NCBI RefSeq assembly: GCF_000150275.1
Contig: NW_002060948.1
Coordinates: 1,105,328-1,169,327, forward strand
Direction of reading: 5' to 3'
Source: Trichoplax adhaerens
Taxonomy: Eukaryota > Placozoa > Uniplacotomia > Trichoplacea > Trichoplacidae
DNA: 64,000 bases
Shown here piece after piece: positions 1 to 11,384 of the stretch. The notes below the pieces were generated by a model, which made no database searches, was not told where the DNA came from, and saw nothing but the letters and a program-made list of their open reading frames with translations. The stretch's first letter is position 1; the number at the start of each line of letters is the position of its first letter. The translations under genes were made by a program, and so were the position numbers.

Positions 1-90
1 GAGTTATTAAAACATATAGGTAAACAGTACCAATCTTTCAGTAGTGTATCCAACAAAGAGTCCTAAACAGTGATATTATTGAAAACTTAC

Positions 91-1459
91 CGGATGCAAT
101 ATAATCAATTGAAGCACCTAATTGTAGTTCTAAAATGCCATCACGGTATAACTGTGCCGCTTGTTCCTTGGATCCTGGATGATAAGAATGAATACGAATA
201 ATAAATCGTCAATTTCTTGATCACTGAATGATCATCAATCCTTGTACCGACCGACGTACAGAATATTACTATATACCGCAGATAAAAATTAGCAGTGATT
301 GCATGCTAGGAGATTAGTAGTTCCTATAATGCCTAATACTTGGTACTAAGGCTTTGCTGATCATGTTCTAACGTCATTTATTTTACGATTAACCTTTCTG
401 TACTGATCCAAATTCCTAATTTTTCACTTCTCGAATGAACTATATCATAACATTATAGCAATCAATGCTACTGACTCTACACAGATACTAACGTGGAGGC
501 CATCATACTCTATTTTATCAGCTTTCTTCTGATGACGTTATTGATTAACATTTGACTGGGTGAATGATAAGCTATTACTATATCCTAACTTGAAAACCTA
601 CTCTGATACCTACAATGATAGTCGACTATTTTGAAATAAGTTATTCTATCATTGCTGGGTGAATGAAGAGCTAATACTATATCCCGACTTGAAAAACCTA
701 CTCTGATATCCATTACGATGGTCGATTATTTTTGAAATAAGTTAACCTATCATTGCTGACTGAATGATGAGCTAATAGAGCTATTACTATATTCTGACTT
801 GAAAAACCTGCTCTAATATCCACTATGATGGTCGATTATTTTGAAATAAGTTATTCTGTCATTGCTGGATGAATGATGAGCTATTACTATACCCCGACTT
901 GAAAAACCTGATCTAATATCCTTTACCATAGTCAACTATTTTGAGATAAGTTATTCATCATTATCACCAAAGCTGTGTTGATCATTAAAGTCTTATTCAA
1001 TATCCATGATGATGATGATCTATGTATGTACAGTATATCTATGCAATAGTGGAGGTAATAATTGATAGATTGTACGAGAAGTAATACAACGATAACATGA
1101 ATGTTGAATTGATCATAGTCTTGTGAGTTATTTCAATTTGGAGCCATGGCGAAGACAGTTTTATTACATCATCAACGACGATGCCATGTCAATCAATACG
1201 AATAACAAGTAAATTGAAGGATGAACAAACCTCCAGTCTCTTCTAATTGTAATGCACTGGAGATGAGTTCAAAAGCTCTTTTATGATGAAGGCGAATACT
1301 CTTTGACGCTTCGGATGCACTCGTAGCCATGATCGTTTTAATAGGTTGCTTAGCTAGACTTGGATACCATTTCCTTCGTTCTCGCTTAACAATGAAATAA
1401 ACGTAATAAGATAGGCCAGCTACTACTATCGAAAGTAGTAAAGATTGTAATAACGCCAA
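91..1459 (-). CDS. SPAST: Spastin-like AAA ATPase, 5' end only (hydrophobic segment plus MIT domain)
   Basis: Spastin is a microtubule-severing AAA ATPase; only its N-terminal part lies here, and the ATPase exons are beyond the left edge. Exon 1 ends at 1231 (donor gtttgt) and exon 2 is 174-91. The junction keeps phase (g joined to ga), giving LEETG-GSKEQAAQLYRDG. This matches the spastin MIT helices, with HHKRAFELISSALQ in exon 1. Upstream of the MIT domain are a hydrophobic stretch (LLLSIVVAGLSYYVYFIV) and a basic KRERRK patch, as in the spastin membrane hairpin. The open frame reaches 1459 but has no ATG before the hydrophobic segment. The first in-frame ATG is 1330-1328 (IMATSASEAS), just ahead of the MIT domain. 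Either an upstream exon supplies the start (possible acceptor inside the exon near cgatag), or translation starts at 1330. The family call is firm; the start is not. Confidence 0.85.
554..968. repeat. Degenerate tandem array, about 100-110 bp x 4, in spastin intron 1
   Basis: Four diverged copies begin near 558, 654, 755 and 863. Each carries a core like gaatgatgagctattacta, followed by gacttgaaaaacctgctct and ttgaaataagttattc. The array fills much of the intron between spastin exons 1 and 2. No coding potential is seen. Confidence 0.85.
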
Positions 1460-1662
1460 TATGGCAATTTTGATGGATTAACAATTTGGAAATGGCTTGA
1501 CGATAACGATAAAAAGCGAATTCTCAACTGGTTGCTGCAAGCTTGGTTTGAAATGGTTGAAACAAGTTTACCCCTGTCGAAGTTCTTTCCGTGACAAACT
1601 GCCAATGCTGGCAGTACAGTGTACAGTCGGTCGAGGCGCCCAGAACCTAGTACTGTACTTAG

Positions 1663-1692
1663 TGCACTGTACACTGTACAGTGTACAGTGCA
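1663..1692. repeat. Perfect 30-bp palindrome (TGTAC-rich)
   Basis: The 30 bases from 1663 to 1692 equal their own reverse complement, centred at 1677/1678. They are built from repeated TGTACAC/GTGTACA units. The palindrome sits about 200 bases upstream of the spastin open frame in a locally GC-richer patch (1560-1720), so a promoter-proximal role is possible but unproven. Confidence 0.9.
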
Positions 1693-2265
1693 GTAACAGT
1701 ACTGCGCACTTAGTGCACAGAGAATATGACGTCAACGATACCTAGGAAATGATAATATACTGTAGTATAACATAAACCTCTATGACTGCTGTACTCATAT
1801 AGGTTAGAAAAAGTTTTTTTTTTTTTAACCTTTTTCTTCACTCTATGGTTCTACTGCAATCTTTTCTAGACTGGACCAGAAAAATTGTACCGAACTAGAG
1901 ACTCTACTGTTTTGCTTTGCTAGTCTCTAGTTAAAGATAGTACTGCTCGAAAAATACTACTGTACTGTCTATTTCTAGCAGTCTCTGCACTTGACTGAAC
2001 AGTATAAATAGTCTAATGCACTGATTATAATGCGCTTCCTTAAGGCAGCCATGGACTACGACAGTGTTACTAGTCTATTCAGTAGTCCGATAGGACGCAG
2101 CATACAATATTTATAGTAGCCTGATCGTTAATAGAAAATCTGTGAGAGATATTAATACACAGCACTGCAGCTTGCAGAAATCTTAGCTAGACCTGGTCAG
2201 GACCTTGGCAAAATCGTCAGCCTGCTCATTTCTTGTTACTTTTATAGAGTCCCAGCTTTTTACTC

Positions 2266-2297
2266 TACAGTACAGTACTGTACAGTACTGTACTGTA
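2266..2297. repeat. Perfect 32-bp palindrome (AGTACTGTAC units)
   Basis: The 32 bases from 2266 to 2297 equal their own reverse complement. They alternate CAGTAC and CTGTAC blocks, with related TGTACAG blocks continuing to about 2310. The composition matches the palindrome at 1663-1692. Confidence 0.9.
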
Positions 2298-3628
2298 CAC
2301 TGTACAGTATAATGGCAACAGCCACGATGACGTAATGGAGTGCAATACGACCACTCTGCGTCTCAAGTCCGTCTGTTACCACATTGCTCACTTCGGCAGG
2401 CATTAACTGGTTTATTAAATCTTCAACCAAGTCTTGCGTTGGCCCTTAGGTATATCACCAATATGGCCTATGAATCTGAAAGCAATAAAGGTAAGCAAGA
2501 ATAGTAAATGTATAACATGGACTATACTGGATGGATGCCCGTAGAGGAATGATGTTTTTGTAGTATACTGTAAAATAAAATAGGCTCTACTAAAGTGACT
2601 ATAGTATAGTGTAGGCACCTGCAGAGTGCATTGAATGAACTGGTTATATTTTCTGTTTTATGAATCGATGAATCAGAAATAATGATCAACGATAGTTCTA
2701 GTGTAGAGTCGGATAAAATTATCTCACAATTTATTGTGGCTGCTGTACTGTAGTTACATGATACCGCCGACACCTCCTCCTAAAGGTAGTAAAATCACAA
2801 CAGCGATTGTTACAACTTGCTTGTGATCGAATGATTATGTTAGTGTATACGTAACTATTCTGTAAGGACAATGATTTTGGAAAAGTCTACGCGACAGCAG
2901 GCCATCTCCCAAAATATTGACACGCCTAAACCTCTATCTATCATATTGATAATTTCAATTTTGAATTTCTCATCTTGTTCCTGATATTATACTGCTGAAT
3001 TCCAAGTATATCTACGCGATTCAAGAATGATTGTCGAGTAGAAGATGAGAGAAATACGTAAACGTAACTGCTGGATACTAAAATTAAATTGTACGAGTAA
3101 ATGCAAGTGTTGAAATTACCTAATCTGTACAATCATAAAGGATCCTATGGTACAGTGCAGTCAAATTATATCCACCACAGTAGTAAATGAGTGTTTGATT
3201 GTACATGTGTAGTCTAGAGAACTGTACAGTACAGTACCATCAACCAACCTTGATACGAGTATATTGCAATACCTTGAGGTTACCGATAAAAAAATATAGC
3301 TGTACTACCTCTACGAGTATACCGTAAGAGAAGCACACTGGATATGCATACTACTCTTAGAATCTTTCTCCTTCTGTATCAGAACTATTTTAGTGGCATG
3401 AATTACCACTAATGTTACCATACTTTCACGTAATAACAATTTTTGTCTAAATGTAGTCACTAATCAGTACCATAACATAAAGAGACTTTCTACACTAATC
3501 AGCTTAGAGCATAGATACTGACTACTATTAGACATTCTATCAAAACAAACAACAGTAATATTTTACCAACTGGTTTAGCGCTACTCAGATAATTCCCTGA
3601 TAGATTGGATATTTATTATCTTTGCTAA

Positions 3629-4881
3629 ATGAATACTATAGCAGTATTACTAACATTGACGTGTATCTATTTATACGTAGTTCACATTCGCAATTACATC
3701 AATCCTGCTGATGGCGAATTCGGATTTGGTACAAATACTTTATTCAAATATTATGAGAGAAAGGTCTACGGATTAAAAAAATGCTGGAAAGAAGAGACAG
3801 AACTAGCAATACAGAATCAACAGTTGTATCTACAATTCAACGATGCTACCTTTTATCCCGACCCATTACCAATTGATAAAGGCGTCCTAGGCTATTTTAT
3901 ATCTTTTACTATTAACATGGACAACTATCAAGGGCAGAAAATCGACTATGTTGAAAGTACTTATCATGATATTGATTCTTTTATCGATGGTCGACATTTA
4001 ACAGTACGTCGGTATGAAGCTCGTGTCAAAGGTTTAATGACTCCAAATCCGATTCCAATGTGTGCTGCTCAAACTTATATCACTAAATTAGTCAATCGAA
4101 ATCCCAAAGTACTTAAATGTATCGTTGTTGATAATAATGGTAATCGAGTATTAATTCAAGGCACTCTGTTTCGTGGTCGAGAATTATATGTATATGGGCA
4201 AAAAGATGCCGGTGAGCCATTTGATAGCTTTGAAAAAGTACCAAAAGTTGATTTAACTCATCAAAAATCGAAGCTTTCTAGAGATGCTAGTAGAGCACCT
4301 TATATTAAAGATTATGTAGATCCAAAAGATGGCAAGTTAGAGTATAGTAACAATACAGTCTATCGTTACTTTGAAAGGCAAGTGCATGGATTAACTGGAT
4401 CATGGGAGGAAGGAACTGAGGACGCAATTACTAATGGTAATTTATTCTTAAACTTGAATGGCCGGAAAATATTTCCCGATCGGCGTAGGATTAATAGAGG
4501 TATTCGAGGCTATTACGTCTCATTTACCATCGATATTGATAAAGAACAAGCGCGTAATATTACTTACAACCTTATTACCAAATCTAACGTTGATCAATAT
4601 CAATATGAAGCAGTAGCGGAAGGATTATGGACACCCAATCCCATCCCAAAGATTTTTATTAGGAACTATTTAAGCAAACTTACTACTTTAAATATATCTG
4701 GTATTGGGTACATGATAGCACCTAGTGCAAAATCAATCAAAATTAAGAATATAGAATCACTTGCTGATAACCTTATGTCTACGGTGACGAAGAAGCTGAT
4801 ATAGTGACAACCTCTGCTAGCAATAACATATACCGCCATGCACCTCCTCTACCTCCGGATTACAACGAGTTATATGACTAA
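3629..4881 (+). CDS. Unrecognised membrane-anchored protein with a duplicated domain; likely one-base frameshift near the C-terminus
   Basis: I do not recognise this family. The ATG at 3629 opens 391 codons ending at 4804. Residues 4-19 form one hydrophobic segment followed by Arg, so an N-out, C-in signal anchor is plausible. The rest is an internal duplication, with repeat 1 at about residues 25-190 and repeat 2 at about 229-381. Paired landmarks are NPADG/DPKDG, YYERKVYGL/YFERQVHGL, LGYFISFTI/RGYYVSFTI and GLMTPNPIP/GLWTPNPIP. Repeat 1 ends in LYVYGQKDAG. In repeat 2 the matching YVYGDEEAD lies in another frame from 4774, as if one base were missing near 4771-4775. That frame runs on to a stop at 4879-4881 and adds an acidic, proline-rich tail with a PPDY motif (PPxY, bound by WW domains) and YNEL. 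The span given includes this shifted tail. It may be a sequencing error, a real mutation or an early pseudogene. Confidence 0.7.
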
Positions 4882-7800
4882 CTTTGCTCTGTTTTACTTT
4901 ACCGCAATTTATTCCAACTTCTTAGGTTATTTCGATACGTTATTCACTGCTATAACAGATTTGAATATTGTCACATATTCCTTCTGTTGTACTCATCATT
5001 CAGTTATAACAGAAATTAGTTAATAAACCTGGGCTAGAATATCAAGATCATTGCTATGATTACAATACTCACATTTCGATAATTAAATTATGGTAGATAT
5101 ACGAAGTGTACAGATCTAACCAAATTTGCAACACTTGCGATTATTGTAAAGATGACGTTTATATGACAATATTAATATAAATTAATTTATCCTGACTACG
5201 TTACGTATTTATTATATTAGAGCTATTTATGTCCCTATATCAAACTTCAGAAATTAATTCTTAAAGATTGTTACGACTATTACTTCGTCTTCATGTTGGG
5301 ATAAACTTAAGAATTATATTACAATTTGCTTAATGTACTAGATATTATATCTCACGTGTATATACGTAATATTATACCTAATATATTTCAGATGATTGTT
5401 TCAATAATTCTAAAAATAGTTAAAATTATAAACTTTATCGACTTAATCTCTCTTATTATAAAAATACTTTAACTGATATAAATGGATTGATTTATTCGAT
5501 GAAATTTCAGATTGACGATTAAAATTTAATAACTTTTCGCTTTAGCTATGCTTGTGTAATAATTTCTTTTCTTATAATACACGTAGCTTCTGCCATGCTT
5601 TACAACAACTGCTTTACAGCTCTAAAATCAAATTTGACTATAATTCGCTCTCATATGCGATTTAAAAATAAATTCCTTTACGCAATACTCCAGTTCTCGT
5701 ATTTGAGTCAACGTCTAGCATAAATACATTTGATATGTCTCTTTACAGATTTGATAATAGTAACTCTAATTTTATGTATCGTGCACGGTATCTAGATATA
5801 TTTATATCAGTCAGGGTAGCCTTACTCAATTAACCAGTGATATCTACTTATTAACATCAATTTAGTTCCAGTAGCAGAGAATACAGAAATAATTAAATCT
5901 GTCTCCTCATATAATTAATCAGGTTATATGTTTAGCCTTATACTAGATTTCATTATACAGTATAATCATCACAATTTGTATTAACATGGTTAAATCATAA
6001 TATAGTATACTAGGGATTAATCATGGGCAGTTATTACCTTTTAATCTCATTTTAAAGAGGAGTACCATTAGCTATTATTCTAGACTATCTAGAATGCATA
6101 TAATATACTACAAGAAAATCTTTATTTTGGCGTAGATGCTAAACATAAGTATTGAATAATTTAAAAGCTAAAGGTGTTAAAATTTTGCCAAAGTCTTTGT
6201 TGTATAAACGGAATAAAGTTTAAAAATTTATACGATTTCTTAGTACCATAATGGCAGTAATTACAGTTTGGCAGGCCTTTAATACATAATATAAAAGAGC
6301 TAGCAAGTGTCCAGTAATTAAAATCCGGATCTATATAAACAAGTGATTTAATTGTTCATTACTCTAATTCATATTCGCTTAAAACTAAAAAGTATTATAA
6401 TGATAAATATTGAAAATAAACTCGGATTATTTAATATTATTATAAGACAAAAAGTTACTCATAAATTCATATTTTAGTATAAAAATGTCATTCGCAAAGT
6501 ATTACATCCAGCTATTTAAATGACTGTTCCTTAGATGGGAATGTGATATCCTATCCAACTTATAGATTTCATACATTAATATGATAGTTACTTCCAAATC
6601 TATTTATTAGAAAAGAAATTGTAGTCTTAAATAGACAATTAATAGCCATTACAATCCTAAGCATGACACTTCTGTACAAGTAAAATAGGTTATACCTTGA
6701 AATGTGTTCTATGCAAATCAGTATTTATCCTTACCTGACTATGACAATTAGCGGTATACCTACATTAATTAGTATAGCTTGCAAATAAGATGGTGGCATT
6801 CTAGTTCCACGGGATGTTGTTTAAATGAGAAAAACAAATTATTCGAATTGACATGACATGAAAGCCCTAGAGCAAAAAATGGCGCTTGTTCCAACCATAA
6901 TGCCCTTTACATGTCTCTAGTACAGTATTACATAAAATAATTAATTCTACCAAGATTTTTATTACCCTCGAGAATCACTGAGTGTATAGTATAGGGATGA
7001 ATGCGAGTGGCTAACGTTATAGTTTCTTCTACATTGACGTGATAACCATGAAAATATAACACTGTCAACTATTTATTTGATCTCTTTATAGTAGTCCGCG
7101 TATTATGATCTATAGATGATGCTCTTAAGAATGGTGGACTACCCTCTGAAAGCGCTATTCGCGCTACTGATCTAACTGAATTAAGTAATAACTAATTTAC
7201 ACGATATATTCACAGAACGGATATAAAGTATATTTCGTACTGATAGCGAAGTGGTTTAGGTGTTGAAATAGTATAAACAACGATTTATTCGAAATTCATA
7301 TGCAGATACGCAATATTTGACATATATTATCTATATCAAATCAGCACGTAACTGGCCGTTTTGATTCGTATTTGGCAGGTATTGATAGTAGGTCAATATA
7401 AGCAACACATACCTTGATCTTTAAAGGCTCGAAACTTTTCCAGTTCATAGATATGTTTTTATACCACTCATCGAATAAAACACGGTTTAACAGGATTTCT
7501 ATGGAAATCAATAACGTTATAAGTTATAAAATAAATTATCGGAAATTGTTCTGACGTGGTGGCTAAAATTTTTGATTGTTAATTCCTATTGTAAATTGTA
7601 CCCAGTTGCATATAATATCTGAGTAATGTATTATTATGAATTAATTATCGATGATCTTCATATTGCAACTATTACTGAGCAGTAAACTAATGCTGAACTA
7701 CAGTAAACACTGCTCTTGCATAGTTTATTTAATCTTCACCTAATTGACCTTCTGCAGTAAATAGATAATTTCAGGGAGCAGCTTCGTTCACGCGACGGAG

Positions 7801-8596
7801 AATACAATAATAATTGAATCTGACTATTTACATATTCGATAATACGTATCGTACAGTATATTACTGCATACTCCTTATTTTACTCTCATAATATATTTTA
7901 TCATACAATATGATATCAAAATTGCATTAAAGATAAAATTAGAATGTATTCAGAATTACTACCAAAGAACGGTACTCTATACCATTAATGGAGAGTATCT
8001 ACAGCTGTTCTTGAAGATTAAATTAATGTAAATTTAATAATAACAGCGAATCTTTAATTTAAGATAAATGTGAAACATCAGAATTTAATTGATTTAAAAA
8101 TTAAAGATTATAATTAAAATTTTGTGAGTCTTTATTGTTAGAAAAAATCGAATTAAACTGTAAAATATTCATTAAAGAATTGGGATAGCTGTAATTAAAA
8201 TAATGCAAGCTCTCGTTTTATGATACAAAAAGTCGTCGTTTGCAGTCTAATGACTAAAATCTGGATCGATAGACAATAATTTTTAAATTTATTATCTATA
8301 TCCAATTGGATAAAATAAAAACTACCACTGGAATAATTATATAGGATAAACTATGATTGTAGTTACAGACACAAGAATTATTTTCGAATCCATGCTCTAG
8401 TACAGAAAGTTTTTTTACAAGGAATGTCATTAGCATCCGAAGAATTGCACCTTAAGTAGAGATATAATTTCCTTTAAAGTCTTTAGATTCGTACATATCA
8501 TGATTGATAGATACTTTTAAATCGGTTCATTAGGAAAGAAGATTATAATGATTTGTTAGATAGTTTACACAAAACTACTGTAATTAGCTGAAATCA
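4882..8596. other. Intergenic, AT-rich, no intact gene seen
   Basis: Apart from the minus-strand CRT-like exon relic at 6735-6813, I see no gene, RNA gene or clear repeat here. Open frames are all short and lack family resemblance. Confidence 0.5.
6735..6813 (-). pseudogene. Relic of a CRT-like transporter exon 1 (3' end)
   Basis: On the minus strand this reads RGTRMPPSYLQAILINVG, then IPLIVIVR, then a gtaaggataaat donor. It matches the end of exon 1 of the transporter at 8597-11384 (SGTRTPPYLQAILQNVS), including bases past the splice site. The rest of exon 1 is not recognisable upstream. A short ctaacgttat match near 7011 and weak similarity around 7110-7160 to 11770-11820 hint at a decayed duplicate. 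No exons 2-6 were found downstream on the same strand. Confidence 0.7.
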
Positions 8597-11384
8597 CTAC
8601 AGTTTATCATATCCCATCAAGGAAGCGGTGGAATCAGTATCATCGCGGTTAGTCATATCGATTTCCTTTTTACTATAGTCAAGAAAATTAATGAGTGATT
8701 AATAAGCTTTCAAAAATGGAACCCACAACATCTTTTAGTAATACTGCAAATATCTCAATCAAATAGAATTTATGCATGAAGCAATACAATTTAACTAAAA
8801 TAGCTAGCAATCTCTAGATCCCGAGATATCCTACCCCATATTGTAGATAATCAAAGCTGGAAACATGACGATTATACCAGCAAGGCTAAACCAGGTTGTA
8901 TTAGAAACGTGCGGATGAAACATGAATGGCTCTTCTTGAAATAACGTCCAAAAGATGAAACCAATCGGTGTTACTAACGCCTAATAAACGAGCAGTATTA
9001 TCGTAAATATGAGCTTATAAAGTTATTTGTAATTATATATTGCAACAATTATTTCTATAACTCAAAATGGTACTTTGATTTATCAATTCGTGCTTGGTAG
9101 CCTAATAATTTCGTACATATTCATAGTACGAGATTAAAATTCACAATTATGAATATTTTATGCACCGTTAAACTTTCTCTATTGTAGCATCGCTTGTCTT
9201 ACAGTTTATAATATAATAAAATGGACATACAAGGCTTCCAGGTTCTAATATGTAATGATTACTTACGCCGACAATAGCCAACAGAGTTGCTCCTTCTGCA
9301 TAACGCATTAATAAGCTACCACCAATGTAGTTTATAATGTAAAAGAGGATAAATGAGGTTCCTCTTAGTCCAGGTGCAGCTGAACAACCAGAACCGCCAA
9401 AAAAGCATGATAACCCGAAGGCATAACTTAGGAATAGAAAATAATAATGACTTTAGTAACACTGATCATCGTAAATTGTATACTGTAGCGAATCAAGTAT
9501 TGAAAAGATAGAATACGGTTATTATGGAACAGAATCTGGTAATGTAAATATTCATATAATCGTAATAAATCTAACAAACTAGAATTAAAGTTAAATATTT
9601 TAATGTTAGATACATAACTAACAGCTGATCTGTTTACGTTGGATTATGGCCAATATTATTTAATATTTTATCATTTTGGTGGGCACCAGATGTTCAATAA
9701 TGTCGCAGATGCAGCAATTAGATATTATCGTTGCAGTGTACTGTACACTATACAGTATGTCAGTTGAGTATTTCTATGATATTATCATTACCTTCGACCA
9801 AATGTTTGAATGTCTGGCTGATTGCCGTAAAATGGTAGAAAATCAAGCCAGAAAAAGAGGGCCACGGTCACTAGCTGATAAAATGATGTCCAGGTTAAAT
9901 ACCATATAGCATTGACACGCTTTTCATTTGGACTTTTCATCTTTAAACCAGCTTCTTCATAAGCATTCATAAAGGCGGCAGGTATCTTACGATAATAAAA
10001 ATTTAAAATTAACTAAGGCAGGCTTACTATTGCGAGCTATTGTGTTAATTAGTCAATTATAGCTTAATTAACTTTCATAAAAATCTTTGCTTTTCTTGAG
10101 CAATTGAAATATTATGTAAGCTAGAGTTACAGTACTCACAAATCCAATCATAAAGATAATAGGCCAAATAATTGCTGCAGCACCAGTAGCAGCATGAGGC
10201 AAATGATGTTGTGCTTTACCATTGATGGAAGGAAAGATCTTAGGTATAAGGCAAATAAACAGACACAACATAACAACCACGGTGCAAATCAATTTTTTCA
10301 GTGTTGGCTTCTTATGCAACAACAGGTATCTGTTCAATAAATTCAATTTTCGAATTGTAACTATTTTTATAGATTACAATAATCAGGGTTATTATTATGA
10401 TAACATGTTGCCTATAATGACCAGCACTATATGAGCGATGTTTAATGTTTTCTGCATATTCTATTTACAAGTATGATGACACATGAAAATGTTCGATCCT
10501 ATGGACGATAAAGCAATTACTAACTCCGTAGATACTATTGCTATTACTCTATTAAGCTAACTATTTTGAATTTTGTTATTATTCTTCAACGACTGGTTAG
10601 AACGGCATAAAGATGAAAGATGATTAAGACCAATAATGCAAAGTGGGATACACTAACTAATCGGTTATCATCCTCGTTAACTAGCAGCCTTAATATATTT
10701 AATCTTCACCAGCAACAATATTCCTATCACTGATTCGTAAATTTTTAATAGCTAATAATAAAAGTATAGTAAACTGTGTACTATGATCAATTCAGTAGAT
10801 GATATTCTATTAGTACGGTACTATCTCTATATCATTACATAAACAAAAAGCCTATACTTTAAAATGGTGTATCCATCAAATAAATTAATTTATCCTTACC
10901 TGACTATGACAATTAGAGGTATAGAAACGTTTTGTAATATAGCTTGTAAATAAGGTGGTGTTCTCGTTCCACTACTAGCAAAAACTACTAATAACCCATT
11001 AGCAGCATCAAAACCACCAACAACGATTAGGTTTTTACGAGGAAAATTTCTTTCAGCTTCGCCAATTTCACCCGGTTTGATAAACTTTATAGCTAACGTT
11101 ATTGCTCCGAAAAAAATAACGTAGCAAAAAGAAGCGAATGACACGACGAAATAGCTATCCATAGATAGATGGGTGTGATTGCCATTTTCAGTTATATTAT
11201 CTATATCATATGAAGCATTATTTTTCGCTACTTGTTCAGTAGCATCGACCCATAAAGGTAAAGAAATAAGTTGTCCACTTTGGCCAATAACAGATAGAGC
11301 AGCAAAAAAGATATTGGCTAGCAACAGGTTGCATCGAACTGGTCCTAAAGCGAGTTGTTTCTTTCTACTATTTATTAGTACCAT
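8597..11384 (-). CDS. CRT-like (chloroquine-resistance-transporter family) membrane transporter A
   Basis: This is a multi-pass transporter of the drug/metabolite superfamily. CRT-family members export small solutes such as peptides, amino acids or glutathione from acidic vacuoles or lysosomes; the substrate here is unknown. Exons: 11384-10900, 10329-10140, 9985-9792, 9426-9267, 8980-8835 and 8672-8597, giving 416 aa with all phases consistent. Exon 1 has TM1, a lumenal loop with three N-glycosylation sites (NAS, NIT, NHT) and the SSGTRTPP...QAILQNVSIPL block typical of the family. Later landmarks are WPIIFMIGF, the family signature FFGGSGCSAAPGLRG (exon 4) and VTPIGFIFWTLF (exon 5). The hydrophilic tail ends in MGYDKL; YDKL fits the YxxPhi lysosomal sorting pattern. 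Intron positions match paralogue B exactly, and exons 3, 4 and 5 have identical lengths (194, 160, 146). It lies head to head with B, about 3.2 kb away. Confidence 0.85.

Larger units (their letters stand above)
1460..3628. other. Intergenic region with palindromes and coding-like fragments
   Basis: This lies between the spastin start and the next plus-strand gene. It holds two perfect palindromes built from TGTAC units, listed separately, and a T run at about 1811-1826. Minus-strand segments between 2290 and 2925 look coding, but no complete gene could be assembled; see findings. A plus-strand ATG at about 2051 opens a frame of only about 20 codons and is not called. Confidence 0.6.

Noticed and set aside
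2891-2925. Glutamate-transporter (SLC1) exon, suggested by VNILGDGLLS
   Set aside because: The short resemblance is not supported by neighbouring segments; no other SLC1 motifs are found nearby.
9676-9909. 77-codon plus-strand frame
   Set aside because: It overlaps exon 3 of transporter A in antisense and has no independent support.
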